A stretch of 64,000 nucleotides of DNA, from NCBI GenBank assembly GCA_910575835.1, contig CAJTGB010000004.1:1-64000 (forward strand), in the 5' to 3' direction. Below the pieces are notes generated by a model that did no database searches, was not told where the DNA came from, and saw nothing but the letters and a program-made list of their open reading frames with translations. Every line of letters begins with the position of its first letter. Position 1 is the first letter of the stretch. The DNA is from Lachnospiraceae bacterium. Lineage in GTDB: Bacteria > Bacillota > Clostridia > Lachnospirales > Lachnospiraceae. A program made the position numbers and the translations under genes. Positions 34,839-44,658 of the stretch are shown one piece after another.

Positions 34839-37227
34839 CCCGCCCCGCAAGCTCACCCGCGCCGAGAAAAAGCAGATTGCGGAAATCATCAGACAGGCAA
34901 AGGGCGACGGGAAAGCCCACACCGCGCAGCAGACAATCCCCTATATCCAGATGTACCCGGACGGTATCTGCAAGGTTACGGGACGGAAATACTCAAAGAC
35001 CGTCGCCTTTGAAGATATTAACTATCAGCTTGCACAGGCAGACGACAAGACCGCCATTTTTGAGAACTGGTGCGACTTCCTCAACTACTTTGACGCTTCC
35101 GTTTCGGTGCAGCTTTCTTTCATCAATCAAGGGACGCAGCGCGGCGAAGCGGAAAAGGCGGTCAATATCCCGGCACAGGAGGACGCTTTCAATTCTATCC
35201 GCACAGAATACCGGGATATGCTGAAAAACCAGCTTGCAAAGGGCAACAACGGGCTTGTCAAAGCAAAATATATCACCTTTGCCATTGAAGCCGACAGTCT
35301 GGGCGCGGCGAAATCCCGCCTTGCCCGTATCGAAACGGACGTACTCAACAACTTTAAGCTCTTGGGCGTGTCTGCCCGCCCCATGACAGGCTATGAACGC
35401 CTTAAAATGCTGCATGGCATTTTCCACCCGGAGGGCGGGCAGTTTGCCTTTGATTTTTCATGGCTTGCCCCGTCCGGGCTTTCCACAAAGGACTTTATCG
35501 CCCCGTCCTCTTTCCGTTTTGGCGAGGGGCGTTATTTCCGCATGGGGCGCAAAATCGGCGCGGTTTCATTCCTTGAAATCCTTGCGCCGGAATTAAACGA
35601 CCGTATCTTATCTGACATTCTGGACTTGGAAACGGGCGTTATCGTCAATCTGCATATCCACAGTATCGACCAGACCGAAGCCATAAAGACAATCAAGCGC
35701 AAGATTACCGACCTTGACAAAATGAAAATCGAGGAACAGAAGAAAGCGGTACGCAGCGGCTATGACATGGATATTATACCGTCCGACCTTGCCACTTTCG
35801 GCAGCGAAGCGAAGAATCTCTTACAGGACTTGCAGAGCCGGAATGAAAGAATGTTCCTCTTGACGTTCCTTGTGGTGAACATGGCGGACACGAAGCGGAA
35901 ACTGGAAAATGACGTATTCGCGGCGGCGGGCATTGCACAGAAGAACAACTGCGCCTTAACCCGCCTTGACTACCAACAGGAAGCGGGGCTTATGTCCTCT
36001 GTACCGCTTGGGGAGAACCTTATCCCCATTCAAAGAGGGCTTACCACGTCAAGCACCGCTATCTTTATCCCCTTTATCACACAGGAGCTTTTCCAGACGG
36101 GCGCGGCTTTGTACTACGGCTTAAACGCCCTTAGTAACAACATGATACTCTGCGACCGCAAGCAGCTAAAGAACCCCAACGGCTTAATCTTGGGTACGCC
36201 GGGAAGCGGGAAATCCTTTGCCGCCAAACGGGAAATGACAAACGCTTTCCTCATTACCGACGACGACATAATTATCTGCGACCCGGAAGCAGAGTATTTT
36301 TCCCTTGTGCAGCGGCTTGACGGGCAAGTGATACGCTTATCCCCTACGGGCAAGGGCATTGACGGGAAGCCCCAGTATGTGAACCCTATGGATATTAACC
36401 TCAATTACAGCGAGGACGACAGCCCCCTTGCGCTGAAATCCGACTTTATCCTCTCCCTCTGCGAGCTTGTCATAGGCGGCAAGGAGGGCTTGCAGCCCGT
36501 CGATAAGACCGTCATTGACCGCGCCGTTAGGAACGTGTACCGCCCTTTCCTTGCAGACCCCGACCCGGAGAAAATGCCTATCTTGGGCGACCTCTACAAC
36601 GAGCTTTTGAAGCAGCCGGAGCCGGAAGCGGCGCGTATTGCGGCGGCGTTGGAGCTGTATGTTTCCGGGAGCCTTAACGTATTCAACCACCGTACCAACG
36701 TGGAGCTGAACAACCGCCTTGTCTGCTTTGACATCAAGCAGCTTGGGAAGCAGCTCAAAAAGTTAGGTATGCTCATTGTGCAGGACCAGGTATGGAACCG
36801 CGTCACCGTCAACCGGGCAGAAAGGAAATCCACCCGGTATTTTATGGACGAATTTCATCTTCTCTTGAAAGAGGAACAGACCGCCGCCTATTCCGTTGAA
36901 ATCTGGAAGCGTTTCAGAAAATGGGGCGGCATACCCACAGCCATTACGCAGAATGTCAAGGATTTGCTTGCTTCCCGCGAAGTGGAGAATATCTTTGAAA
37001 ACTCTGATTTTGTCCTCATGCTCAATCAGGCGGCGGGCGACCGGGCTATCCTTGCGAAGCAGCTCAACATCTCCCCGCAGCAGATGAAATATGTCACCCA
37101 CACCGAAGCGGGCGAGGGGCTTATCTTCTACGGGAACGTGGTGCTGCCCTTTGTAGACCGCTTCCCGAAAGACACCGAGCTTTACCGGGTAATGACGACG
37201 AAGCCGGAGGAAGTGGGCGAAGCATGA
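34789..37227 (+). CDS. VirB4/TraE-type conjugation ATPase
   Basis: The 812-residue ATPase powers assembly and transfer. It has an N-terminal TraE-like region (IPYIQMYPDGICKVTGRKYS), Walker A LGTPGSGKSF near residue 470, Walker B-like YFMDEFHLLL near 685 and the WGGIPTAITQNVKDLL block. The start is taken as TTG 34789 because AAAGGAGG lies 9 bases upstream; an earlier TTG at 34768 would place that site inside the gene. The stop overlaps the methyltransferase start. Confidence 0.93.
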   Translation: MQKETRRNSAAGSTKPNPPRKLTRAEKKQIAEIIRQAKGDGKAHTAQQTIPYIQMYPDGICKVTGRKYSKTVAFEDINYQLAQADDKTAIFENWCDFLNYFDASVSVQLSFINQGTQRGEAEKAVNIPAQEDAFNSIRTEYRDMLKNQLAKGNNGLVKAKYITFAIEADSLGAAKSRLARIETDVLNNFKLLGVSARPMTGYERLKMLHGIFHPEGGQFAFDFSWLAPSGLSTKDFIAPSSFRFGEGRYFRMGRKIGAVSFLEILAPELNDRILSDILDLETGVIVNLHIHSIDQTEAIKTIKRKITDLDKMKIEEQKKAVRSGYDMDIIPSDLATFGSEAKNLLQDLQSRNERMFLLTFLVVNMADTKRKLENDVFAAAGIAQKNNCALTRLDYQQEAGLMSSVPLGENLIPIQRGLTTSSTAIFIPFITQELFQTGAALYYGLNALSNNMILCDRKQLKNPNGLILGTPGSGKSFAAKREMTNAFLITDDDIIICDPEAEYFSLVQRLDGQVIRLSPTGKGIDGKPQYVNPMDINLNYSEDDSPLALKSDFILSLCELVIGGKEGLQPVDKTVIDRAVRNVYRPFLADPDPEKMPILGDLYNELLKQPEPEAARIAAALELYVSGSLNVFNHRTNVELNNRLVCFDIKQLGKQLKKLGMLIVQDQVWNRVTVNRAERKSTRYFMDEFHLLLKEEQTAAYSVEIWKRFRKWGGIPTAITQNVKDLLASREVENIFENSDFVLMLNQAAGDRAILAKQLNISPQQMKYVTHTEAGEGLIFYGNVVLPFVDRFPKDTELYRVMTTKPEEVGEA

Positions 37228-38183
37228 ACGGGCTGAAAACTGACACCATCATCAACCGGGACGCGCTCTATGCCTTGCGGGAGCTTCCAGAGGAAAGCGT
37301 ACACTGTTGCGTCACAAGCCCGCCCTACTATGCGCTTAGGGATTATGGGCTTGATATGCAGATTGGGCGGGAGGACACGCCGGAGCAGTACATTGACAGG
37401 CTGACCGAGGTTTTCCGCGAGCTGCGCCGGGTACTGCGTTCTGACGGTACGCTCTGGCTGAATATCGCGGACACCTACTGCGGCACAGGGAACAAGGGCT
37501 ACCATGCAGACCCGAAGAACCCGAAAGGCAGAAACGGACAGCAGATTGCAAAAAACAACCGCGTTTCCGGCTGCAAACAAAAGGACTTAATCGGTATCCC
37601 TTGGCTTTTAGCTTTTGCCCTACGCGCTGACGGGTGGTATTTACGGAGCGACATTATCTGGCAGAAAGAAAACCCCATGCCGGAGAGCGTGAAAGACCGC
37701 CCTACCCGCTGCTATGAACATATCTTTCTGCTTACGAAGTCAAAGAAATATTTCTATGACGCAGCCGCCATAGCCGAGCCGTTAGCCCCCACAACGGCGG
37801 CGCGGTACCGCACCGGGCGCAGCGCGGGACAGAAATATGCGGACGAAGTACCCGGACAGGGGAAAGTACAGGGGCTTAACCGGGCGAGAAGCGGCAGCTA
37901 CTACGACGAAGCCCTCATGCCGACCATGCGGAACAGGCGGGACGTGTGGCTTATCAATACCGTACCCTACAAGGGCGGGCATTTCGCCGCGTTCCCGCCA
38001 AAACTTGCCGAAACCTGTATCAAGGCGGGCTGTCCGAAAGGCGGCGTTGTGCTTGACCCCTTTTTCGGCAGCGGCACGACGGGAGCAGCCGCAAGGCAGC
38101 TTGACAGGCATTATATAGGCATTGAGATAAACGCCGAGTATTGCGCCCTTGCAAGGGCGCGGATTGGAGGGACAGAAAAATAA
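37224..38183 (+). CDS. Orphan DNA methyltransferase (adenine N6 or cytosine N4)
   Basis: The 319-residue enzyme has the catalytic TSPPYYALRDYG near residue 30 and the SAM-binding DPFFGSGTTGAAARQ near 275, in the order of beta-class methyltransferases. No restriction nuclease is adjacent. In conjugative elements such enzymes likely shield entering DNA from host restriction. It overlaps virB4 by ATGA and abuts the CHAP-domain gene. Confidence 0.9.
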   Translation: MNGLKTDTIINRDALYALRELPEESVHCCVTSPPYYALRDYGLDMQIGREDTPEQYIDRLTEVFRELRRVLRSDGTLWLNIADTYCGTGNKGYHADPKNPKGRNGQQIAKNNRVSGCKQKDLIGIPWLLAFALRADGWYLRSDIIWQKENPMPESVKDRPTRCYEHIFLLTKSKKYFYDAAAIAEPLAPTTAARYRTGRSAGQKYADEVPGQGKVQGLNRARSGSYYDEALMPTMRNRRDVWLINTVPYKGGHFAAFPPKLAETCIKAGCPKGGVVLDPFFGSGTTGAAARQLDRHYIGIEINAEYCALARARIGGTEK

Positions 38184-40288
38184 AACAGTATCGAGCGCGT
38201 GAGAAAGTCACGCAGAAAATGACCCGCGAGGGGGCTGTCGAGGTAAACGCCGCCACCGGGAAAAAGAAACGTATCAGCAAGCGGATAAGGGACGCGGACT
38301 TTGCAAAGACCGAAGCACCGCAGCCGCCGGAACAGGCAGCGCAGACCATACCGGGCGGCGCAGCTCCCGCGCCCACAGCCGCCGCGCCGCCGCTTCCCCA
38401 TGCGCCGGGGGCAGAACGGGAACAGGACACCGCCGCAGCCGAGCGCGTCTTGGAGCGTATCGACGGGGCGCGTACCAGAAAGGCGAGCAAAAAGGCGGCG
38501 AGGAAAGCACAGGCAGAAGCCACAGCAAAAGAAAAATCTTCCCGCTTGCAGTTTACCGACGAGGAACGGGCAACGCCGGAGCTTGAAAGGTATATCCGAA
38601 AATCGGACAAAGCAGCCGACCGTCTGGACGCGGCAAAGGCGGCTATCCCCAAAGAAAAGAAACTTGTACGGGAGCGCACCTTTGATGAAGCCACCGGGAA
38701 AGGCAAGACCCGCCTACATTTTGAGGAACAGGAAAAGCCCATAGGAAGGAATAAGCCCCACAATAACCCGCTATCCCGCCCCGCACAGGAAGCGGGTATT
38801 TTCGTCCACAACAAGATACATTCCGTTGAAAAGGACAATTCCGGCGTTGAGGGGGCGCACAAATCCGAAGAACTGGCAGAGCGCGGCGCAAAGTACGGGA
38901 CGCGGAAAGTCAAGGAGGGCTACCGCAGCCACAAGCTCAAACCCTACCGGGCGGCGGCAAAGGCAGAGAAAGCGGCGTTCAAGGCGAATGTGGATTTCCA
39001 GTACCATAAATCCCTACATGACAATCCGCAGATTGCGGGCAATCCCCTTTCCCGCTTCATGCAGAAGCAGCAAATCAAGCGGCAGTATGCAAAGTCGGCA
39101 AGGAAAGGCGGCGCAAAAACGGCGCAGAAAGCCGCAGAGAACACCCGCAAGGCGGCAAAAAAGACCGCCGAGGAAACAAAAAAGGCAATCGCTTTTGTAG
39201 GGCGGCACCCGGCGGGCGTATGTATCGCCGTTGCCGCGCTGCTCTTATTCATCATGGTATCGGCGGGGCTTTCCTCTTGCGGCTCCATGTTCTCCGGCTT
39301 GATGAACGGCATACTTGGGACTTCCTACACGTCGGAGGACAGCGACCTTGTGGCGACGGAAAATAATTACGCCGCAAAGGAAAACGAGCTTCAGCAGCAG
39401 ATTGACAATATCGAAAGCACCCACCCCGGCTATGACGAATACCGCTATGACCTTGACAGTATCGGGCATAACCCCCATGAGTTAGCGTCCTACCTCACCG
39501 CCCTTTTACAGACCTACACCCCGCAGAGCGCACAGGCAGAACTAAACCGCGTCTTTGCCATGCAGTACACTTTGACGCTGACGGAAGAAACGGAAATCCG
39601 CTACCGCACAGAAACAAGCACAGACCCGGAAACAGGGGAAACGACCAGCGAGGAAGTACCCTACGAGTACCATATCCTCAACGTGAAGCTGACGAACAAG
39701 CCCATTTCCGAGATTGCGGAGGAACTTCTAACGCCACAGCAGCTTGAAATGTACCGCGTCTATCTGGAAACAAGCGGAAACAAGCCGCTGATTTTCGGCG
39801 GCGGCTCCCCCGATATGGGCGCGTCCGAGGATTTAAGCGGCGTACAGCTTGTAAACGGCACACGCCCCGGCAACACCGCCGTTGTAGACCTTGCGAAGCG
39901 GCAAGTCGGCAACGTAGGCGGGCGACCCTTTTGGAGCTGGTACGGATTTAACAGCCGCGTGGAATGGTGCGCCTGTTTTGTTTCATGGTGCTACAATCAA
40001 GCCGGGAAAAGCGAGCCGCGCTTTGCCGGGTGCCAGTCACAGGGCGTACCCTGGTTCCAGTCACGCGGGCAATGGGGCGCGAGGGGCTATGAGAATATCG
40101 CCCCCGGCGACGCTATCTTTTTCGACTGGGACGGGGACGGGAGCGCAGACCATGTAGGGCTTGTTATCGGGACGGACGGGGAGCGCGTCTATACCGTCGA
40201 GGGCAATTCCGGCGACGCCTGCAAGATAAAGAGCTACCCCGTCAATTACTCCTGTATCAAGGGCTACGGCTTAATGAATTGGAACTGA
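38180..40288 (+). CDS. Membrane-anchored CHAP-domain cell wall hydrolase of the transfer system
   Basis: About 700 residues: a basic, Ala/Lys-rich cytoplasmic half, one membrane segment (GVCIAVAALLLFIMVSAGLS, about residue 340) and an extracellular C-terminal CHAP amidase/peptidase domain (EWCACFVSWCYNQAG with the catalytic Cys, DHVGLVIG with the His, EGNSGD). It opens peptidoglycan for the channel, like PrgK or VirB1. The start is odd: GGAGGG sits seven bases before ATA 38180, and related proteins begin MKQYRAREKV, so an ATG may have mutated to ATA. A TTG at 38141 or ATG 38219 are the alternatives. Confidence 0.85.
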   Translation: MKQYRAREKVTQKMTREGAVEVNAATGKKKRISKRIRDADFAKTEAPQPPEQAAQTIPGGAAPAPTAAAPPLPHAPGAEREQDTAAAERVLERIDGARTRKASKKAARKAQAEATAKEKSSRLQFTDEERATPELERYIRKSDKAADRLDAAKAAIPKEKKLVRERTFDEATGKGKTRLHFEEQEKPIGRNKPHNNPLSRPAQEAGIFVHNKIHSVEKDNSGVEGAHKSEELAERGAKYGTRKVKEGYRSHKLKPYRAAAKAEKAAFKANVDFQYHKSLHDNPQIAGNPLSRFMQKQQIKRQYAKSARKGGAKTAQKAAENTRKAAKKTAEETKKAIAFVGRHPAGVCIAVAALLLFIMVSAGLSSCGSMFSGLMNGILGTSYTSEDSDLVATENNYAAKENELQQQIDNIESTHPGYDEYRYDLDSIGHNPHELASYLTALLQTYTPQSAQAELNRVFAMQYTLTLTEETEIRYRTETSTDPETGETTSEEVPYEYHILNVKLTNKPISEIAEELLTPQQLEMYRVYLETSGNKPLIFGGGSPDMGASEDLSGVQLVNGTRPGNTAVVDLAKRQVGNVGGRPFWSWYGFNSRVEWCACFVSWCYNQAGKSEPRFAGCQSQGVPWFQSRGQWGARGYENIAPGDAIFFDWDGDGSADHVGLVIGTDGERVYTVEGNSGDACKIKSYPVNYSCIKGYGLMNWN

Positions 40289-40326
40289 CAACAAAAAAAT
40301 GAAAATCTGAAAGGAGAAATTTATTG

Positions 40327-40605
40327 ATGGCTATGAACAAAATTGAACGTATCGACAAGGAGATTGCAAAGACCCGCGAGAAAATCACCGAGTACCAGAA
40401 TAAATTAAGGGGGCTTGAAGCGCAGAAAACCGAAGCGGAAAACCTGCAAATCGTACAGCTTGTGCGCTCCATGCGCCTTTCCCCGCATGAGCTTTCCGCT
40501 ATGCTTTCCGGGGGCGGTATTCCGGGCATGGAAGCCGCGCCGGGCTACCCCGCAGAACCCGCAGACCACGACACCGAAGAAATGGAGGACACCGAGAATG
40601 AATAA
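40327..40605 (+). CDS. DUF4315 small coiled-coil protein
   Basis: The 92-residue protein has a coiled coil (MNKIERIDKEIAKTREKITE, then YQNKLRGLEAQ) and an acidic tail. It matches DUF4315 proteins located between the CHAP gene and DUF4366 gene in Tn1549-like modules. ATG 40327 follows AAAGGAG. The end overlaps the next gene by ATGA-type coupling. Confidence 0.78.
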   Translation: MAMNKIERIDKEIAKTREKITEYQNKLRGLEAQKTEAENLQIVQLVRSMRLSPHELSAMLSGGGIPGMEAAPGYPAEPADHDTEEMEDTENE

Positions 40606-41308
40606 GAAAATCCTTAGAACACTGACCGCACTTTGCGCCGCCCTTATGCTTTCGGGCGGCTTTTCCGTCACCGCTTTTGCACAGACCCCGGAGGGAGAGG
40701 ACGACACCAACGACAGCGGCGTTGTCTACGAGGAACCCCAAAAGGAAGAACCCCTTACCCCGGACGGGAACGCGACCCTTGTAGACGATTTCGGCGGCAA
40801 CAAGCAGCTTATCACCGTAACGACCAAAAACGGCAATTACTTTTATATCCTCATTGACCGGGACGACGAGGGCGAGAACACCGTACATTTCCTTAATCAA
40901 GTGGACGAAGCCGACCTCTTAGCACTTATGGAGGACGGAAGCACCGAAGCAGCCCCGCCCGCCGTTTGCAGTTGCACCGAAAAATGCGAAGCCGGAAAGG
41001 TAAATGTGAGCTGCCCCGTCTGCAAGGACAACATGACCGCTTGCAGCGGCAAGGAAGCAGAGCCGGAAACCGAGGAACCGCCGGAGCTGCCCAAAGAGAA
41101 AGGCAATGCGGGCGGGCTTGTGCTTTTCCTTGTCGTGGCACTTCTTGGCGGCGGGGGCGCGTTCTATTATTTTAAGTTTATGAAGCCGAAGCAAAACGTC
41201 AAGGGCGGCACCGACCTTGAAGATTTCGATTTTGACGACTACGACGAGGACGAGCCGGACGAGGGGGACGGGCTTTCTGATGAAGAACAGGAGGACGAGG
41301 AAGCATGA
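40598..41308 (+). CDS. DUF4366 surface protein with C-terminal membrane helix
   Basis: The 236-residue protein has a signal peptide (ALCAALMLSGGFSVTAFAQT), a DUF4366-type domain with a beta-rich part (YFYILIDRDDEGENTVHFLN) and Cys motifs (CSCTEKCEAG, CPVCKDNM). One C-terminal transmembrane segment (GLVLFLVVALLGGGGAF) and a very acidic tail end it. It is probably an accessory part of the channel on the outer face. Start ATG 40598. Confidence 0.8.
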   Translation: MNKKILRTLTALCAALMLSGGFSVTAFAQTPEGEDDTNDSGVVYEEPQKEEPLTPDGNATLVDDFGGNKQLITVTTKNGNYFYILIDRDDEGENTVHFLNQVDEADLLALMEDGSTEAAPPAVCSCTEKCEAGKVNVSCPVCKDNMTACSGKEAEPETEEPPELPKEKGNAGGLVLFLVVALLGGGGAFYYFKFMKPKQNVKGGTDLEDFDFDDYDEDEPDEGDGLSDEEQEDEEA

Positions 41309-41493
41309 CCCTGTTTACCGACAATCCCTTTGAAAAGATGATGATACAAAGACCGGGCGGGCGGCGTGACAATGCGCCGCCCGTTCCCCATTCCCCGGCT
41401 TGCGCTTCCTGTCCGTACAAAGGGCAGCTCCCTTGTGTGGGCTACTGTCTGAAACAGGTACAGGAGAAAAAGGCAAGTGAGCCGGAACGCTGA
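41305..41493 (+). CDS. Small Cys-rich element protein
   Basis: A 62-residue protein with CASCPYKGQLPCVGYCLKQV, probably metal binding, overlaps the previous stop (ATGA). Found in the same place in related elements as the last gene before topB. Function unknown. Confidence 0.6.
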   Translation: MTLFTDNPFEKMMIQRPGGRRDNAPPVPHSPACASCPYKGQLPCVGYCLKQVQEKKASEPER

Positions 41494-41503
41494 AAATGGA
41501 CTT

Positions 41504-42256
41504 TTAATTTTCGTTTGCAACATCTATGAGATTTTCGTAATGCAAAAGTGTTATGTTATTTTCATTTTGCAGTTGGAGCTTTCTATCACGAATATTCTCA
41601 AAATCTTTACGGAGTCCGGCTATCACAGCATAGTAGATTTGATAAGGGCAATATTTGTATAATTGTCTGGGTAACTTTGTATTGGAGAATGAGTGCTTTT
41701 CCAATTCTGCTACAATTACATTCCAATTTGCAGCAATATACATTTGCCAATCCCTAACCTGTTCAATCCCTTTATTGATTACTTCCCCGAAACGAGTACC
41801 TTTTTCTTTTGTTATCCGCCCGTTGGGAGCTTCTAATTCCACAAAGACAAATTGATAACCGTCTGAACTATTACCTATGAGCAGATAATCAGCCACATAA
41901 GCCGACCCGATTTTGAACTCTGGAAAGATATAATTATCGTCATGGTGTCCTGTTCTGTAATAATGCCGTAATAAGCCAAACAAATAATTCCATGCACGAT
42001 TAGAAGCTATCCAATTTAGTATAGCTCTTTCTGTTGTATCGGAAGAAGTAATCAGTTGATAAAACTCTTTTGTCGTATCATATATAGGTGTGAACCTTGA
42101 ATAATGGTTGTTGGGAAATAGCGAAGTAGCACACTCAATAAAGTAATCCATTTCTTTGTTTTTACCGCGCCTGTAATGCCCGCCACGTTTTTTATTCATT
42201 GCTTCTTCCTGTTCATCAGTAGGAGCAAAAACATCGAAAGTATGTATTGATTTCAT
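41504..42256 (-). CDS. Shedu-like nuclease (DUF4263), candidate phage defence
   Basis: The 250-residue protein has a C-terminal PD-(D/E)XK-like core: FPEFKIGSAYVADYLLIGNS, then FVFVELEAPNGRI and EVINKGIEQVRDWQMYI, matching the Shedu immune nuclease family. A short N-terminal region (about 100 residues) has no obvious domain. It is on the opposite strand to all transfer genes and is much AT-richer, so it is cargo dropped between the Cys-rich protein and topB. Defence activity is inferred from family only. Confidence 0.7.
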   Translation of the reverse strand: MKSIHTFDVFAPTDEQEEAMNKKRGGHYRRGKNKEMDYFIECATSLFPNNHYSRFTPIYDTTKEFYQLITSSDTTERAILNWIASNRAWNYLFGLLRHYYRTGHHDDNYIFPEFKIGSAYVADYLLIGNSSDGYQFVFVELEAPNGRITKEKGTRFGEVINKGIEQVRDWQMYIAANWNVIVAELEKHSFSNTKLPRQLYKYCPYQIYYAVIAGLRKDFENIRDRKLQLQNENNITLLHYENLIDVANEN

Positions 42257-42334
42257 ATTGTCACCTGTTTCTTATAGTAATGCTTAAAGTATAAACCAAT
42301 TTCAAACCTAAAACAACCGAAAGGAGAACAGAAA

Positions 42335-44419
42335 ATGAAACTGATTATTGCAGAAAAGCCGAGCGTGGCGCAGACTATCGCCGCCGCGCTTGGCGTTAAG
42401 GAAAAGAAAGACGGATATATCGAGGGCGGCGGCTGCCTCATTTCATGGTGCGTCGGGCATTTGGTACAGCTTGCGGAAGCTGCCGCCTACGGGGAGCAAT
42501 ATAAAAAATGGAGTTTTGAGAGCTTACCCATTCTGCCGGAGGAATGGCAGTACGCCGTTGACCCGGACAAGGGGAAGCAATTCAAAACCCTAAAAGAGCT
42601 TATGCACCGCGCCGACGTTTCCGAAGTGGTAAATGCGTGTGACGCGGGGCGCGAGGGAGAATTGATTTTCCGCTTTGTCTACGAAGCGGCGGGCTGCAAG
42701 AAGCCCATGCGCCGCTTGTGGATTTCCTCAATGGAGGACGGGGCAATCAAGGCGGGCTTTGCTTCCCTCAAAGACGGGCAGGAATACGACGCGCTCTTTG
42801 CGTCTGCCCTCTGCCGCGCAAAGGCTGACTGGCTTATCGGCATTAACGCCACCCGGCTTTTCTCCTGCCTGTATGGAAAGACCTTGAACGTGGGGCGCGT
42901 CCAGACCCCGACCTTAAAAATGCTCACCGACCGGGACGCGGCTATCTCCCATTTCCAGAAAGAAAAATATTATCATGTGCGCCTTGATTTATCCGGCGCG
43001 GAAGCGGCAAGCGGGAGGATTTCCGACAAGGCAGAAGCCGACGCGCTGAAAGGGGCTTGCGAAGCGGAAACGGCGGTATGCGTTTCCCTCACCAGAGAGA
43101 AGAAAACCGCAGCCCCGCCGAAGCTCTTTGACCTTACCTCTTTGCAGCGGGAAGCGAACCGCATTTTCGGCTACACCGCGAAGCAGACCCTTGACCTTGC
43201 ACAATCCCTTTATGAAAAGCGGCTCCTTACTTATCCGAGGACGGACAGCAGCTTTCTTACTGACGACATGGGCGGCACCGCAGCGGGCATTATCGCGCTG
43301 CTTTGCGAAAAACTCCCCTTTATGGCGGGCGCGGACTTCACGCCGGAGGTTGTAAAGGTATTAGACAGTAAAAAAGTATCAGACCACCACGCAATCATTC
43401 CCACTATGGAGCTTGCAAAGGCTGACCCGGACGCGCTGCCGGAAAGCGAGAAGAATATCCTTACCCTTGCGGGGGCGCGTCTGCTTTTTGCCACCGCCGA
43501 GCCGCATATTTATGAAGCGGTTACGGCGGTTTTCTCATGCGCCGGGACAGACTTCACCGCAAGGGGAAAGACCGTACTTGCGGAGGGTTGGAAAGAGCTT
43601 CAACGCAGATACCGGGCGACGCTGAAAGATAAGCCCGAAGCGGAGGACGGGGAAAATGCAGACGTGACGCTGCCGAAGCTTTCCGAGGGACAGGGCTTTC
43701 CTAACCCCGCCGCAAAAGTAACGGAGCATACCACAACGCCGCCGAAGCCCCACAGCGAAGCAAGCCTTTTGTCGGCTATGGAACGCGCCGGGAACGGGGA
43801 CACCGACCCGGACGCGGAACGCCGGGGGCTTGGCACTCCCGCCACCCGCGCCGCCGTCATTGAAAAACTGGTAAAGGGCGGCTTTGCGGAGCGCAAGGGG
43901 AAGCAGCTTATCCCTACCAAAAACGGGAACAGCCTTATCTGTATTCTGCCGGATATACTCACTTCCCCACAGCTTACCGCAGAATGGGAAAACAATCTGA
44001 CGCAGATAGCAAAGGGAGCCGCAGACCCCGGCGAATTTCTGTCCGGCATTGAAGCTATGGCGCGGGAGCTTGTGCAGACACACGCCGCAGCACTGGACGG
44101 GAAAAAGGATTTGTTCCGGGAGGAAAAGCCCTCTGTCGGCAAATGCCCCCGTTGCGGTTCCCCCGTCCATGAGGGGAAGAAAAACTATTATTGCAGCAAC
44201 AAAGAATGTGCCTTTGTCATGTGGAAGAATGACCGCTTTTTCGAGGAACGCAAGACCGCTTTTTCCGCGAAGATTGCCGCCGCGCTCCTTAAATCCGGCA
44301 AGGCGAATGTGAAGAAGCTCTACTCCCCGAAAACAGGCAAGACCTACGACGGAACTATCGTTCTGGCTGACACTGGCGGGAAATACGTCAACTACCGTAT
44401 CGAAGTGCAGAAGAACTAA
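42335..44419 (+). CDS. topB: DNA topoisomerase III
   Basis: The 694-residue type IA topoisomerase has a Toprim domain (KLIIAEKPSVAQTIA, ACDAGREGELIFR), the active-site Tyr in RLLTYPRTDSSF and a C-terminal zinc ribbon (CPRCGSPV with CSNKECAF). In conjugative elements it probably resolves DNA during transfer and replication of the circle. ATG 42335 follows AAAGGAG. Confidence 0.95.
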   Translation: MKLIIAEKPSVAQTIAAALGVKEKKDGYIEGGGCLISWCVGHLVQLAEAAAYGEQYKKWSFESLPILPEEWQYAVDPDKGKQFKTLKELMHRADVSEVVNACDAGREGELIFRFVYEAAGCKKPMRRLWISSMEDGAIKAGFASLKDGQEYDALFASALCRAKADWLIGINATRLFSCLYGKTLNVGRVQTPTLKMLTDRDAAISHFQKEKYYHVRLDLSGAEAASGRISDKAEADALKGACEAETAVCVSLTREKKTAAPPKLFDLTSLQREANRIFGYTAKQTLDLAQSLYEKRLLTYPRTDSSFLTDDMGGTAAGIIALLCEKLPFMAGADFTPEVVKVLDSKKVSDHHAIIPTMELAKADPDALPESEKNILTLAGARLLFATAEPHIYEAVTAVFSCAGTDFTARGKTVLAEGWKELQRRYRATLKDKPEAEDGENADVTLPKLSEGQGFPNPAAKVTEHTTTPPKPHSEASLLSAMERAGNGDTDPDAERRGLGTPATRAAVIEKLVKGGFAERKGKQLIPTKNGNSLICILPDILTSPQLTAEWENNLTQIAKGAADPGEFLSGIEAMARELVQTHAAALDGKKDLFREEKPSVGKCPRCGSPVHEGKKNYYCSNKECAFVMWKNDRFFEERKTAFSAKIAAALLKSGKANVKKLYSPKTGKTYDGTIVLADTGGKYVNYRIEVQKN

Positions 44420-44428
44420 AAACTTGAA

Positions 44429-44528
44429 TAGCAAGCATAGGAAGCGGGTACCCACTTCCGTAAATCCCCGTTGCGACGCTGACGCGCCGGACGGGGATTT
44501 TGCTTGTTGGGAAGTTTCCCAAACCCTC
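44429..44528. repeat. oriT-like structure, inverted copy A
   Basis: Two conserved arms match copy B at 51669-51767 in reverse: 34 bp identical (TAGCAAGCATAGGAAGCGGG onward) and 29 bp with one mismatch (TTGCTTGTTGGGAAGT onward). They surround a 37-base centre that forms its own hairpin AATCCCCGT with ACGGGGATT. A GGAAG-GGGTACCC-CTTCC palindrome sits inside the first arm. Confidence 0.7.
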
Positions 44529-44658
44529 TTTTGCGGAGGGCTTCACCCTCTAAAAATTTTCAAAAATATTTGGCAGAAATGCGGGCGTACCCGTAGTAGA
44601 CCATGCAGCCAAAAAATGCAGCTTATGACGCTGCCGCAGAGAAAGGAGGTTTTTCACT

